From the NCBI GenBank assembly GCA_963780795.1, contig CAWADH010000014.1:62001-126000 (forward strand): a stretch of DNA of 64,000 nucleotides. Direction: 5' to 3'. This document shows, piece by piece, positions 26,734-35,008 of the stretch. The notes beneath the pieces are model-generated. The model made no database searches. It worked only from the letters and a program-made list of their open reading frames with translations, and was not told the DNA's origin. Source of the stretch: DATJGR01 sp963780795 (GTDB lineage: Bacteria; Pseudomonadota; Gammaproteobacteria; Pseudomonadales; Azotimanducaceae). How positions within the stretch are numbered: position 1 is the first letter of the stretch; each line of letters starts with the position of its first letter. Position numbers and translations under genes: made by a program.

Positions 26734-26778
26734 ATGGAATCCGATCGTCCGGATGATGTCCATCACGCTTTGGCGCGC
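26734..26778 (-). pseudogene. 15-codon remnant of a CMD-family gene
   Basis: On the minus strand these bases read ARQSVMDIIRTIGFH, matching the end region of the intact CMD-like protein (EQGLMDIIQTIGFY). At DNA level 26 bases (26741-26766) match 25608-25633 with one mismatch. No start or longer similarity is seen on either side, so this looks like the leftover of a second copy that stood immediately upstream of dinB. Confidence 0.6.
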
Positions 26779-26839
26779 CGCAGTTTCAGCTGCGCGGCGA
26801 TTGTGTGCGAGAGTGAGCGTCAATCGAGGAAGGGATCCG

Positions 26840-27523
26840 ATGAAAACCGCATTCGCCGCGCTGAGTCTTCTTCTGGTTGCACTGCCGGTCGTTGCAAGCG
26901 AGGCGAACGCGCCGACGCCGATCTATCTGCAGGCCTGGGTCGGTGCACTCGACACCGATTCGGATTCCTGGAAGGTGGCCGACCCGCAGAGCGGAGAAGA
27001 GGCGCTCGGCGATCTCGGCACGCTGCCGTACGGCGGCGGCGCGGGCCAGCAACTGTGGGGCGGCGGCGCGTGGCAGATCGGTTACGAGGGTGGCGGCCTC
27101 GTCACGTGGAAGAACGGCCGCACCGAGTTCCGCGGCAACAGCAATGCGGTGCTCGTGAGAATCGACAACACGTTCGGCGCCGTCGGCGTATTCATGGGCG
27201 GCGTGCTCAGCGTACGGCCGTTCCATCCGGTGCGTCTGTACGTCGCGGCGGGTCCGTCGATCACCTGGGCGTGGCTGTTCGACGACGACAACAACGAGCA
27301 GGTCAGCTCGCCCGGCAACACCGTCACGCTGAATCTCGACGACACCAAGAGCGACGTGTCGGTGGTGCCGTATGCGCGCGCCGGCATCGAGTTCGAACTC
27401 GACAACGGCTTCACGTTCGGCGTCAGCGCGCGTTATGCGGACGACGAGTTCGACTTCGGCGACGCCGGCAAACTCGAGTTCGATCAGGTGATGTGGGTGC
27501 TGACGCTCGGCGGCCGCGTCTGA
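26840..27523 (+). CDS. outer-membrane beta-barrel protein
   Basis: 227 residues: signal peptide MKTAFAALSLLLVALPVVA, then alternating-residue strands such as LYVAAGPSITWAWLFDD, VVPYARAGIEFELDNGFTFGVSARYAD and a final strand WVLTLGGRV. The last residue is Val rather than the usual Phe. Loops are acidic and glycine-rich. It resembles OmpW/Opa-type eight-stranded barrels in layout, but I do not assign a named family. Ribosome site GAGGAAGG. It ends 12 bases from the convergent cupin-like gene. Confidence 0.78.
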   Translation: MKTAFAALSLLLVALPVVASEANAPTPIYLQAWVGALDTDSDSWKVADPQSGEEALGDLGTLPYGGGAGQQLWGGGAWQIGYEGGGLVTWKNGRTEFRGNSNAVLVRIDNTFGAVGVFMGGVLSVRPFHPVRLYVAAGPSITWAWLFDDDNNEQVSSPGNTVTLNLDDTKSDVSVVPYARAGIEFELDNGFTFGVSARYADDEFDFGDAGKLEFDQVMWVLTLGGRV

Positions 27524-27535
27524 TCGCGCGCTGCT

Positions 27536-27853
27536 TCAGCGCCGCTTCAACTCCACCAGCACAGCCCGATATTCTTCACCGCGATTGTGCGCGGTTTCGA
27601 TGTGGCCCTTGCGCACGTAGTCGGCGGTGCCCGGTTTCGGCGTGAACGACGCGTGCTCGCCGAACTTGCCGCCGGTGCCGTCGTGGAACGTGATGTCGAA
27701 CGGCCCCTCACCGGCGACGTTCAGTAAGAAATAGTCCAGCGTGTGCGCGTGCTTCTCGATCGTACCGCCGGCCGGCACGACCTGTTGCCACACTCTGACG
27801 TAGTCGTCTTCGAACACGAGCTTCGTCGCGATCGGCGCGAGTTGTTCGGTCAT
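27536..27853 (-). CDS. small cupin-like protein
   Basis: 105 residues that fit one double-stranded beta-helix. VWQQVVPAGGTIEKHAHTLDYFLLNV holds two His of the first cupin motif (H-x-H style), and the rest (ASFTPKPGTADYVRKGHIETAHNRG) has the His of the second motif. A metal-binding cupin of unknown substrate is most likely. It starts with ATG at 27853 and is divergent from the tandem thioredoxin-fold gene, with 144 bases between them. Confidence 0.72.
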   Translation of the reverse strand: MTEQLAPIATKLVFEDDYVRVWQQVVPAGGTIEKHAHTLDYFLLNVAGEGPFDITFHDGTGGKFGEHASFTPKPGTADYVRKGHIETAHNRGEEYRAVLVELKRR

Positions 27854-27997
27854 GGCTCTTTCCTCGAGCGGATGAGGGATAGGCCAACAATACAGGAAGA
27901 TGACAGCGCGGTTCGACGCGGCACGAGGCGAACGCTGGACGAACGCGGGCGGGCCAAGGTACGTTCGCGTTCCGCTGCCTGAAGGAATTCCGTCGTC

Positions 27998-28774
27998 ATG
28001 TCCGAACCGTCTGCGTCGCTCGATCCCGTCGCGTTCGTCGGCTCGCTCGTCACCACCGCGTTGCGCTTCGGCGCCGGCGTGTCGGCGCAACCGCGCGATG
28101 CGCGTCCGAAGCTGCTGTTCGAGCTCTACGAGTTCGAGGGCTGCCCGTTCTGCCGCATCGTTCGCGAAGCGCTGACGGAGCTCGATCTCGATGCGATGGT
28201 GCGGCCGTGTCCGAAAGGCGGCACGCGCTTCAGGCCGAAGCTGATGGAGATCGGCGGCAAAGCGCAGTTCCCATATTTGGTCGATCCGAACACCGGCACG
28301 GCGATGTACGAGTCGGCCGACATCGTCGCCTACCTGTTCGAGACCTACGGCGACGGCAAAGTGCCGCTGCGCTGGCAGGCCGCCGGGTTGCAGCAGCTGT
28401 TTTCGGCGCTCGCCGGCATGTGGCGGTTCGGTGCCGGCCGCGATGCGCGCCCATCGAAGGCGCCCGCGCAGCCGCTGGAGCTCTACAGCTTCGAGGCCAG
28501 CCCCTTCGCAAGGTTGGTGAGAGAGCGCCTGTGCGAACTCGAACTGCCGTATGTGCTGCGCTCGGTGGGCCGCAGCACTGCGACCGACTGGTTGCCGCCG
28601 GGCGTTCGCGATGCGTTCCGTATCGAAGCCACGCCGCAGACGCTCAACCGGCAAGTGCTGCTCAAGCGCGCCGGCCGCATCACGGTGCCGTACCTCGTCG
28701 ATCCGAACTGCGGCGTGGAAATGGGCGAGTCCGGCGCGATCATCGAACATCTGCAGTCGCGGTACGGTGCATAA
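27998..28774 (+). CDS. tandem glutathione-S-transferase N-terminal-like protein
   Basis: 258 residues with two copies of the GST N-terminal (thioredoxin-like) domain in a row. The first copy (about 38-118) has ELYEFEGCPFCRIVREAL with a redox CPFC at 49-52 and ends PYLVDPNTG, MYESADIVAYL. The second (about 159-256) repeats ELYSFEASPFARLVRERL, with SPFA at 168-171 replacing the Cys pair, and PYLVDPNCGVEMGESGAIIEHL. The alpha-helical GST C-terminal domain is missing. This doubled layout is known from plant and bacterial glutaredoxin-like proteins of unknown role. One active and one inactive site suggests dimer-like folding in one chain. A palindromic element begins at its stop codon. Confidence 0.88.
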   Translation: MSEPSASLDPVAFVGSLVTTALRFGAGVSAQPRDARPKLLFELYEFEGCPFCRIVREALTELDLDAMVRPCPKGGTRFRPKLMEIGGKAQFPYLVDPNTGTAMYESADIVAYLFETYGDGKVPLRWQAAGLQQLFSALAGMWRFGAGRDARPSKAPAQPLELYSFEASPFARLVRERLCELELPYVLRSVGRSTATDWLPPGVRDAFRIEATPQTLNRQVLLKRAGRITVPYLVDPNCGVEMGESGAIIEHLQSRYGA

Positions 28775-28858
28775 GTCATCGACGGTGCCTGGCACCGTCG
28801 ATGACTTGTTGCTTGATCAACAACTGGTGCCAGGCACCGTCTTTTGACTTGTTGCTTG
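28773..28858. repeat. palindromic intergenic element (GGTGCC/GGCACC type)
   Basis: Three nested structures. (1) A perfect inverted repeat with 17-base arms, 28773-28789 and 28791-28807, around a single T; its core is GGTGCCTGGCACC. (2) A shorter palindrome GGTGCCAGGCACC at 28826-28838. (3) A 14-base direct repeat TGACTTGTTGCTTG at 28802-28815 and 28845-28858, flanking the second palindrome. The first arm overlaps the stop codon of the preceding gene. It could act as a terminator, but the design is that of a mobile or dispersed palindromic element. I found only one copy in this window. Confidence 0.75.
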
Positions 28859-28881
28859 GACCCGGAGCGTGTTTTCGATCG

Positions 28882-29277
28882 ATGACCGTCCGTATCGTTC
28901 GTCTCGGTAGCGAGCGCAACCCGGAGGAGGGCGTGCGGATCGGTACGGTGCGGCGTCCGCCGCGCGGGGTGCCGAAGAGCGAGTACTCGAAACGCAACTT
29001 CTACGACGTGTGGCTGCCGAACCTCGCGCCGAGCGAAGCGCTGTTGAAGGCGGCGCGTTCCGCCGCCACCGACGACCAACGCGCGTGGAAGACTTTCGTG
29101 CGCAAGTACCGCGCCGAAATGAAGACGCCGGACGTTCGCGCGCTGCTCGCAACGCTGGCGGCGTTGTCGCACCACTCGAACTTCTCGGTCGGCTGCTATT
29201 GCGCCGACGAGGCGCGTTGCCATCGCTCGGTGCTGCGCGAACTGCTCGTCGAATACGGCGCGGATATGGAGGGCTGA
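28882..29277 (+). CDS. DUF488 family protein (YeaO-like)
   Basis: 131 residues, small basic cytosolic protein. Motifs: VRIGTVRRPPRGVPKSEYSK (ligand-loop type, with Arg-rich turn), YDVWLPNLAPSEALL, and SVGCYCADEARCHRSVLRELL, where the Cys-x-Cys and CHRS signature is diagnostic for DUF488/YeaO. The function is unknown; the conserved Cys/His cluster suggests a phosphate or nucleic-acid ligand. ATG at 28882. The next gene starts directly at its stop codon (TGA then ATG), so they form a pair. Confidence 0.9.
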   Translation: MTVRIVRLGSERNPEEGVRIGTVRRPPRGVPKSEYSKRNFYDVWLPNLAPSEALLKAARSAATDDQRAWKTFVRKYRAEMKTPDVRALLATLAALSHHSNFSVGCYCADEARCHRSVLRELLVEYGADMEG

Positions 29278-29658
29278 ATGGACTTCGATCGCGCGCGTGC
29301 GTACCTGCTGCAGCAGCCCGAGGCCGTCGAGGATTTTCCGTTCGGTCCCGACGCCTACGTGTACAAGATCTGCGGCAGGATGTTCGCGTTGCTGGTAGAG
29401 AACGACGACGGCGCCCGCATGAACCTCAAGTGCGATCCGGACGAAGCGCTGTTCCTGCGCGATACCTTCGCTGCGGTGATACCCGGCTATCACATGAACA
29501 AGATGCACTGGAACACGGTGATTCTGGACGGGTCGATTCCGCGCGGCGAAATCGAGCGGATGGTGGACCGGTCCTATGGTCTGGTGGTGAAGCGACTCAG
29601 GAAGGCCGAGCGCGCGGCGCTCGAAGTCCGACACGGCCGGTCAGCGATCTACCGTTGA
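29278..29658 (+). CDS. MmcQ/YjbR family protein
   Basis: 126 residues. The CyaY-like fold of this family is recognised from AVEDFPFGPDAYVYKICGRMFAL near the N-terminus, MNLKCDPDEALFLRD, VIPGYHMNKMHWNTVILDG and the C-terminal DRSYGLVVKRL. Members are often described as DNA-binding, but direct evidence is slight. It begins immediately after the DUF488 stop codon with no gap and overlaps the convergent GPH-type carrier gene by 18 bases at its end. Confidence 0.92.
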   Translation: MDFDRARAYLLQQPEAVEDFPFGPDAYVYKICGRMFALLVENDDGARMNLKCDPDEALFLRDTFAAVIPGYHMNKMHWNTVILDGSIPRGEIERMVDRSYGLVVKRLRKAERAALEVRHGRSAIYR

Positions 29659-31122
29659 GACACCGTTGGTCGTCGCTGCCGTGCGCCGCGCATCGAGGGC
29701 GCGACGGATTTCGGCGTGCGCCTGGCGCGTGATCCTGTAGCGCGTGATGAGGCTGAGCGGAATCAGATGCAGCAACGGAATGCAGATCCCAACGACCAGA
29801 CCGAGGCGCATGATCGTTTCCGGCGGTACGTCGGCTGGCGCTACGCCGCGCGGCAGATCGATGAGGCCGAGAATGAGGCCGCCCAGCACGATGCCGATGC
29901 TCGATATTGCCTTGCCGGAGAACGACAGCGCAGCGTTGAACATTGCTTCCTGCCGGTAGTGCGTGCGCAGTTCGTGATCGTCGAGCACGTCGGCGATGAC
30001 CGACGCGCCGATGATGCCCTGAATCACCAGGATCGACGCGCCGAAGATGCCCATGGCGACGAGTATCACGAGCAGCATCGGGTCGCCGTTCTCTGGTAAC
30101 ACGTCGAGGAAGCGCAGGCCCACCAGGATGATGCCGTCGAACAGGCTGATGGTGGAGCACACCAGCATCACGTGTTTCTTGTCCCAACGACGCTGCGTTG
30201 CCGCGACCAGCGGAAACGCGATCAGCGCGCCTACGGACGCCAGCGCGAACCAGCGCAGATCCTCGGTGGTGAAGCCCCAGAAGTAGGTCGCCATGTAGAT
30301 GCCGATGTTCGCCGTAGTGCCACTGATCGCGGACGACAGCAGCACGATCACGAACACGAGCGCGAACTGGCGGTTCTGCAGCGCGCGCCATAGTTCCTTC
30401 GCCGCGCCGGTGAAGCTGAATCCGGCCGGCGCGGTCGCGTGCTGGCGCAGATACGGAATCTCCCGCCACGTCAGCAATGTGGTCGCGAGTGCGGCGCCTG
30501 ACAGCAGGAAGCCGCCACACATCGCCATCGTTGGATAATGCGTCGGGTCGAGCTGACCCACCGGATGCGCCGGCGTGCTCGGCATCAGCACCGTGAGCAC
30601 GAACAGCGGGAACGAGATGCCGATCAGCCAGCCAACGGCGAACCTGAACGACATCACGCTGGTGCGCTCGGCGTAGTCGTCCGTGAGCTCGGCCGCGATT
30701 GCCGCCCACGGCACGAAGAACAACGACATCAGGCCGCGCGTCAGCATCACGAAGCCGGTCAACCAGAGGAACAGACCCAGGTCGCCGAGACCCGCCGGCG
30801 GCACGAACACGAAGTAGAACGCGAAGCCGAGCGGCAGTGCGCCGATCAGCATCAACGGATGGCGCCGACCCCAGCGCGTCTGCAGATTGTCGGAGAACGA
30901 TGCCACCAGCGGGTCGGTCACGGCGTCGAAGACGATGGCGATCGCGAGCGCGATGGACACGCGCGTCGGCTCTACGCCCAGGATCTGGTTGTAGTACAGC
31001 AGGATGAAGGTATTGAACGTCCAGTTCTTGACCGTGTCCGGTATCGAGCCGATCGCCTGATACAGTTTGGTCGAGAACGGAAGCGGTCCGGCGCGCTCAC
31101 GCCGGACGTATTCGGGAATCAC
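29641..31122 (-). CDS. MFS carrier of the GPH (sugar:cation symporter) group
   Basis: 493 residues with twelve predicted helices. Family marks: KLYQAIGSIPDTVKNWTFNTF at the start, FDAVTDPLVASFSDNLQTRWGRRHPLM (cation- and sugar-binding-type Asp residues in helix 2 and the loop after it), and FVPWAAIAAELTDDYAERTSV. These are the MFS_2 / glycoside-pentoside-hexuronide signatures, as in MelB. The sugar or lipid carried is unknown; an Mfsd2-like lysolipid role is also possible. It starts with GTG at 31122. The C-terminus overlaps the MmcQ-like gene tail to tail. Confidence 0.88.
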   Translation of the reverse strand: MIPEYVRRERAGPLPFSTKLYQAIGSIPDTVKNWTFNTFILLYYNQILGVEPTRVSIALAIAIVFDAVTDPLVASFSDNLQTRWGRRHPLMLIGALPLGFAFYFVFVPPAGLGDLGLFLWLTGFVMLTRGLMSLFFVPWAAIAAELTDDYAERTSVMSFRFAVGWLIGISFPLFVLTVLMPSTPAHPVGQLDPTHYPTMAMCGGFLLSGAALATTLLTWREIPYLRQHATAPAGFSFTGAAKELWRALQNRQFALVFVIVLLSSAISGTTANIGIYMATYFWGFTTEDLRWFALASVGALIAFPLVAATQRRWDKKHVMLVCSTISLFDGIILVGLRFLDVLPENGDPMLLVILVAMGIFGASILVIQGIIGASVIADVLDDHELRTHYRQEAMFNAALSFSGKAISSIGIVLGGLILGLIDLPRGVAPADVPPETIMRLGLVVGICIPLLHLIPLSLITRYRITRQAHAEIRRALDARRTAATTNGVSTVDR

Positions 31123-31149
31123 ATCGCCTGTGGGATCGATCGTCCTGGC

Positions 31150-31938
31150 TCAGTTCGGTGGCCGGTGTGCTTCCTGATACGCGTCGAACTCCTGCGGCTC
31201 GATCACGCCGTTGGCGTTGGTGTCGATCTTCGAGTAACTGTCTTTCGGCGAGATCACCTGCGCGAACTCGGAACGGTTCAGTACGCCGTCGCCGTCTTTG
31301 TCGAGATGATCGAACTGCGTCAGCGGCGGCGGACGCGACGCGGCCGTGGGGCTTGTCGCCGTGGTCGGTTTTGTGGCGGTAGCCGGCTTCGCCGGCGCAG
31401 CGGCCATCGGTGTTTCGGTGATGACGCGTTCGTTCGCGGAAAGCTTCGCGGTTTTGGAGCGGCTCTCGATCGTCGCGGTGCCGGTCGTCGCAGCGGCGGG
31501 TGCACCCGCGGTCGCCGGTTCTGGCGCTGCGGTGGTGGTGGCGAGCGTCGTCGGCGACTCGCTGCGGATGACGTCGGCTTTCTTCGGCCATTGCGCGTCA
31601 CTCGCGAAACGCTTCGCGTCCTTGAGCCCGGCCGGGTCGGCGAGCAGCAGGAACGTGCCGTCGTCGGTGCCTGCCGGAACCAGCGCGTCCGGTGCAACGG
31701 CGATGAGGTTGTTCTCGATCAGGAAACTGCCCACCGAGACGACCAGATAGACGACGCGACCGGATTGTTCGTCGATCGCCAGATCGCGCACCGTGCCGAG
31801 TTCTTTGCCGTCGCGCGTGATCACCGAGTGGCCCAGCCAGCCGCTCGCTTTCGCAGGACCGGACGCGGCGAGCGCATCCATCGCCGCCAGTCCGAGACCG
31901 ACCACCACCAGTACGCGCTTCAGGGTGTGTCGCAACAT
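31150..31938 (-). CDS. exported PRC-barrel plus EF-hand protein
   Basis: 262 residues from ATG at 31938, which gives a clear signal peptide (MLRHTLKRVLVVVGLGLAAMDALA); an in-frame TTG at 32013 would add a non-hydrophobic lead and is rejected. The mature protein begins with a PRC-barrel (GHSVITRDGKELGTVRDLAIDE). A long Ala/Thr/Pro-rich linker follows (about 130-205), then a C-terminal pair of EF-hand-like loops: DHLDKDGDGVLNRSEF and KIDTNANGVIEPQEF. The loops keep the DxDxDG pattern of calcium sites. Probably a periplasmic calcium-responsive protein; its partner is unknown. The second PRC-barrel of this window. Confidence 0.85.
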   Translation of the reverse strand: MLRHTLKRVLVVVGLGLAAMDALAASGPAKASGWLGHSVITRDGKELGTVRDLAIDEQSGRVVYLVVSVGSFLIENNLIAVAPDALVPAGTDDGTFLLLADPAGLKDAKRFASDAQWPKKADVIRSESPTTLATTTAAPEPATAGAPAAATTGTATIESRSKTAKLSANERVITETPMAAAPAKPATATKPTTATSPTAASRPPPLTQFDHLDKDGDGVLNRSEFAQVISPKDSYSKIDTNANGVIEPQEFDAYQEAHRPPN

Positions 31939-32035
31939 AGAGAGCACCGATTCGGCGAATGACCAAGCCGCAGATTGTGCCTGTTCGCGGCAAAGTTTCG
32001 AGATGTTGTTCAAAGGTTCTACATCGGTCCGGCCG

Positions 32036-32788
32036 TCAATCCTGGCGCTCGTGGAGCGTCGCCTCGAACAGCGCCAGCAGTTCCTGCCAATGCCGCTCGG
32101 CCGCGGCCTCGTTGTAGACCGGTATGTCTTTCATCGTCCAGCCGTGCGCGGCACCCGGCCAGATTTCCACCCGATGATTCACTTTTGCGGCGGTGAGCGC
32201 TTCGCGCAGCAGATCGGCCTGTTCGGGTGGAAATCCGGCGTCCTGATCGGCGCCGATCACCAGCACGCGCGCCTCGATCTTCGGCGCGAGCCGATGCGGA
32301 CTGTTTTCCGATTCGGTGGCGAGACGGCCGCCGTGGAAACTGGCCGCGGCCGCGATGCGATCGGGATACGTCGCCGCGGCAGTCAACACCATGCCGCCGC
32401 CCATGCAGTAGCCGGTGACGCCGACGCGTTTGCCCGCGACGTCTGATCGGGTGTCGAGGTAGTCGAGAAACGCGCGGGTGTCCGCCGCCGCTTTCGCGTT
32501 GCTGGTGCTCGTGAAGAACTTGCCGTGTGCCGCGCGTTTCTCGGGATCGGCGAACATCTCGGCCGGGTTGACCGGCGCGTACGGGCCGGCGCGATAGAAC
32601 AGGTCGGGCAGCAGCACGACGTATCCGGCAGACGCAAGCCGCTCGCCCATCTCGAACAGCAGCGGACGGATGCCGGGTCCATCCATGTAGAAGACGACGC
32701 CCGGAAACGAACCGGTCCGATTCGGCGTGAACACCGAGGTTGGACAGACGCCATCGGCGGTTCTGATGTCGACCTGCGTGCGGCTCAT
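32036..32788 (-). CDS. dienelactone hydrolase family protein
   Basis: 250 residues, alpha/beta hydrolase with the DLH triad: Cys128 in VGVTGYCMGGGMVL, Asp in VLVIGADQDAGFPPEQ and His in WPGAAHGWTM. ATG at 32788 follows GGAGAG; the longer in-frame reading to 32941 is rejected. DLHs open dienelactones formed in chlorocatechol breakdown, but many paralogues act on other esters. It is divergent from the P450 gene with a 128-base shared upstream region, so co-control is possible. Confidence 0.92.
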   Translation of the reverse strand: MSRTQVDIRTADGVCPTSVFTPNRTGSFPGVVFYMDGPGIRPLLFEMGERLASAGYVVLLPDLFYRAGPYAPVNPAEMFADPEKRAAHGKFFTSTSNAKAAADTRAFLDYLDTRSDVAGKRVGVTGYCMGGGMVLTAAATYPDRIAAAASFHGGRLATESENSPHRLAPKIEARVLVIGADQDAGFPPEQADLLREALTAAKVNHRVEIWPGAAHGWTMKDIPVYNEAAAERHWQELLALFEATLHERQD

Positions 32789-32916
32789 CGATCTCTCCAG
32801 CGAACAGTCCAGGCGATTGTGCCATCGAGTGAGCGGGCGCGGTCGCTCGGATGACTCCGCCGTCATTCTGTGCAACAGTCCGACCCTCATCGAAGTTCCC
32901 GCAGTCGAGGTATCCC

Positions 32917-34176
32917 ATGAGTCAAGCCATTGCCGACACACCCGCGTCCGATGCCTGGTCGACGCCGCTCGCCGACATCGACGTGAGCCGTTCCGAATAC
33001 TACGGCGACGACAGCTGGCGACCGTACTTCGCGCGGCTGCGGCAGGAAGATCCGGTGCATTACTGCCGCGACAGTCTCAACGGTCCGTACTGGTCGGTTA
33101 CGCGCCACGCCGACATCAAGGAAGTGGATACGAATCACCTGATCTACTCGTCCGAGAAAGGCGGCATCACCATCGGCGAGGAGTCGACCGAAGACGTGCC
33201 GCTCGACAACTTCATCGCCATGGACGAACCGCGCCACAGCATCCAGCGCAAAACCGTTGCGCCGTCAGTCGCGCCGAGCAATCTGATGAAGCTCGAGCCG
33301 ATGATCCGCGAACGCGTGATCGACATCCTCGACAAGCTGCCGGTCGGCGAAACGTTCAACTGGGTCGAAGAAGTGTCCGTCGAACTCACCGCGCGGATGC
33401 TCGCCGTGCTGTTCGACTTCCCGTACGAAGACCGGCACAAGCTCGTGTACTGGTCCGACATCACCACCGCGTCGCCGCAGCTGATGGGCGATGCCGGCAT
33501 CACCGGCGACGTACGCCGGCGCGACCTGCAGGATTGCGCGAATACGTTTGCACAACTTTGGATCGAGCGCGGCAACCGCGCGCCGGGCAACGACCTGATC
33601 TCGATGCTCGCGCACGGCGAGTCGACGCGCGACATGATGTCGCGGCCGCAGGAATTCCTCGGCAACATCCTGCTGCTGATCGTCGGCGGCAACGACACCA
33701 CGCGCAACACGATCAGCGGCGGCGTGCTGGCGCTGAACGAATCGCCCGATCAGTATCAGACGCTGCGCGAGAACCTCACGCTGATTCCGAACATGGTCGC
33801 CGAGATGGTGCGCTGGCAGACGTCGGTGATCCACATGCGCCGCACCGCACTGCGTGACACCGAACTGAACGGCAAGAAGATCCGCGAGGGCGAGAAGGTG
33901 ATCATGTGGTACCTCTCGGGCAATCGCGACGAATCGGTGTTCGAGAATCCCGACAAACTGATCATCGACCGTCCGAATGCGCGTGCGCACGTGTCGTTCG
34001 GTTTCGGCGTGCACCGTTGCATGGGCAACCGCTTGGCCGAGATGCAGCTGCGCGTGCTGTGGGAAGAGATCATGAAACGCTTCCACACCATCGAAGTGGT
34101 CGGCGAAGTGAAACGGCATCCGAACAACTTCATCCGCGGCATCGCGGAATTGCCGGTGCGCATTCGCGCGGCGTGA
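32917..34176 (+). CDS. cytochrome P450, CYP153-like
   Basis: 419 residues, soluble class I bacterial P450. Heme-binding loop VSFGFGVHRCMGNRLAEMQL with Cys368; I-helix oxygen-activation motif GGNDTTRN (257-264); ExxR as EMVR (296-299). The segments FIAMDEPRHSIQRKTVAPSVAP, WYLSGNRDESVFENPDK and EEIMKRFHTIEVVGEVKR, given separately, resemble the CYP153 alkane/fatty-acid terminal hydroxylases in both sequence and length. That subfamily call is from memory of the family and should be checked. No ferredoxin or ferredoxin reductase gene is adjacent, so electrons must come from a partner elsewhere. ATG at 32917; the ribosome site is weak (GAGG). Confidence 0.9.
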   Translation: MSQAIADTPASDAWSTPLADIDVSRSEYYGDDSWRPYFARLRQEDPVHYCRDSLNGPYWSVTRHADIKEVDTNHLIYSSEKGGITIGEESTEDVPLDNFIAMDEPRHSIQRKTVAPSVAPSNLMKLEPMIRERVIDILDKLPVGETFNWVEEVSVELTARMLAVLFDFPYEDRHKLVYWSDITTASPQLMGDAGITGDVRRRDLQDCANTFAQLWIERGNRAPGNDLISMLAHGESTRDMMSRPQEFLGNILLLIVGGNDTTRNTISGGVLALNESPDQYQTLRENLTLIPNMVAEMVRWQTSVIHMRRTALRDTELNGKKIREGEKVIMWYLSGNRDESVFENPDKLIIDRPNARAHVSFGFGVHRCMGNRLAEMQLRVLWEEIMKRFHTIEVVGEVKRHPNNFIRGIAELPVRIRAA

Positions 34177-34275
34177 TTCCTGCCATCACCTGGCAGGAGT
34201 GATTCGGCCGCCGCATTCCCACTCGATCGCGCGGGGCGCAGTATCTGCCCCACCGATCGTTTGGGAGTGACCAGC

Positions 34276-34890
34276 ATGGCGGACAACATCGTTTTCTACA
34301 CCAACCCGATGTCGCGCGGGCGCATCGTGCACTGGATGCTCGAGGAAGTCGGCGTTCCTTACCGGACGGAACTGCTCAGCTTCGACAAGAACGAACACAA
34401 ATCTCCTGCGTATCTCGCGATCAATCCGATGGGCAAGGTCCCGGCGATCGTGCACCGCGGTGTGGTCGTGACCGAAGCGGCCGCGATCTGCGCGTATCTG
34501 GCCGATGCGTTTCCGAAAGCGGGGCTCGCGCCGGCGCTCGACGATCCCGCGCGCGGCACCTATCTGCGGTGGATGTTCTTCGGTGCAGGATGCGTGGAGC
34601 CCGCCATCATCGACCGGATGCTCCAGCGTCCGGATTCGTCGCGACCGATGGCGCTCGGCTACGGCAGCTACGACGCGACGCTCAATGCGCTCGAGAAAGC
34701 GGTGACGCCCGGTCCGTTCGTGCTCGGCGATCGTTTCAGCGCGGTCGACGTGTATCTCGCTTCGCAGATCGGCTGGGGCATGGGAACGAAGGCGCTCGAA
34801 GCGCGGCCGGCGTTCGAACGTTATTCGGCGCGCTGCACTGACCGGCCCGCGTTCAAACGCTTCAGCGCCGCCTCGCCAATGCCCGCTTAG
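34276..34890 (+). CDS. glutathione S-transferase
   Basis: 204 residues. N-terminal thioredoxin-like domain with VFYTNPMSRGRIVHWMLEEVG (Ser/Tyr-type active site) and PMGKVPAIVHRGVVVTEAAAICAYLAD, in which the cis-Pro and the glutathione-binding Glu-Ala appear. The C-terminal helical domain has GPFVLGDRFSAVDVYLAS with the conserved capping-box Asp. It probably conjugates or isomerises electrophiles with glutathione in the cytosol. ATG at 34276 with GGGAG upstream. It follows the P450 by 99 bases on the same strand and could detoxify P450 products. Confidence 0.92.
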   Translation: MADNIVFYTNPMSRGRIVHWMLEEVGVPYRTELLSFDKNEHKSPAYLAINPMGKVPAIVHRGVVVTEAAAICAYLADAFPKAGLAPALDDPARGTYLRWMFFGAGCVEPAIIDRMLQRPDSSRPMALGYGSYDATLNALEKAVTPGPFVLGDRFSAVDVYLASQIGWGMGTKALEARPAFERYSARCTDRPAFKRFSAASPMPA

Positions 34891-35008
34891 GCGAGATCGT
34901 CGGCCACAACCTGCGTTGCGCCGCACCGGGACTGTGAATGGCGGCGCGTTCGCGCGCGAGCGCGGCGTCTACCATTTCAGGTGGTCTGAACGGATGCAGG
35001 AGAATCCG

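Noticed and set aside
34200..34275. Possible regulatory region between P450 and GST genes
   Set aside because: No clear repeat or promoter pair; short intergenic sequence only.
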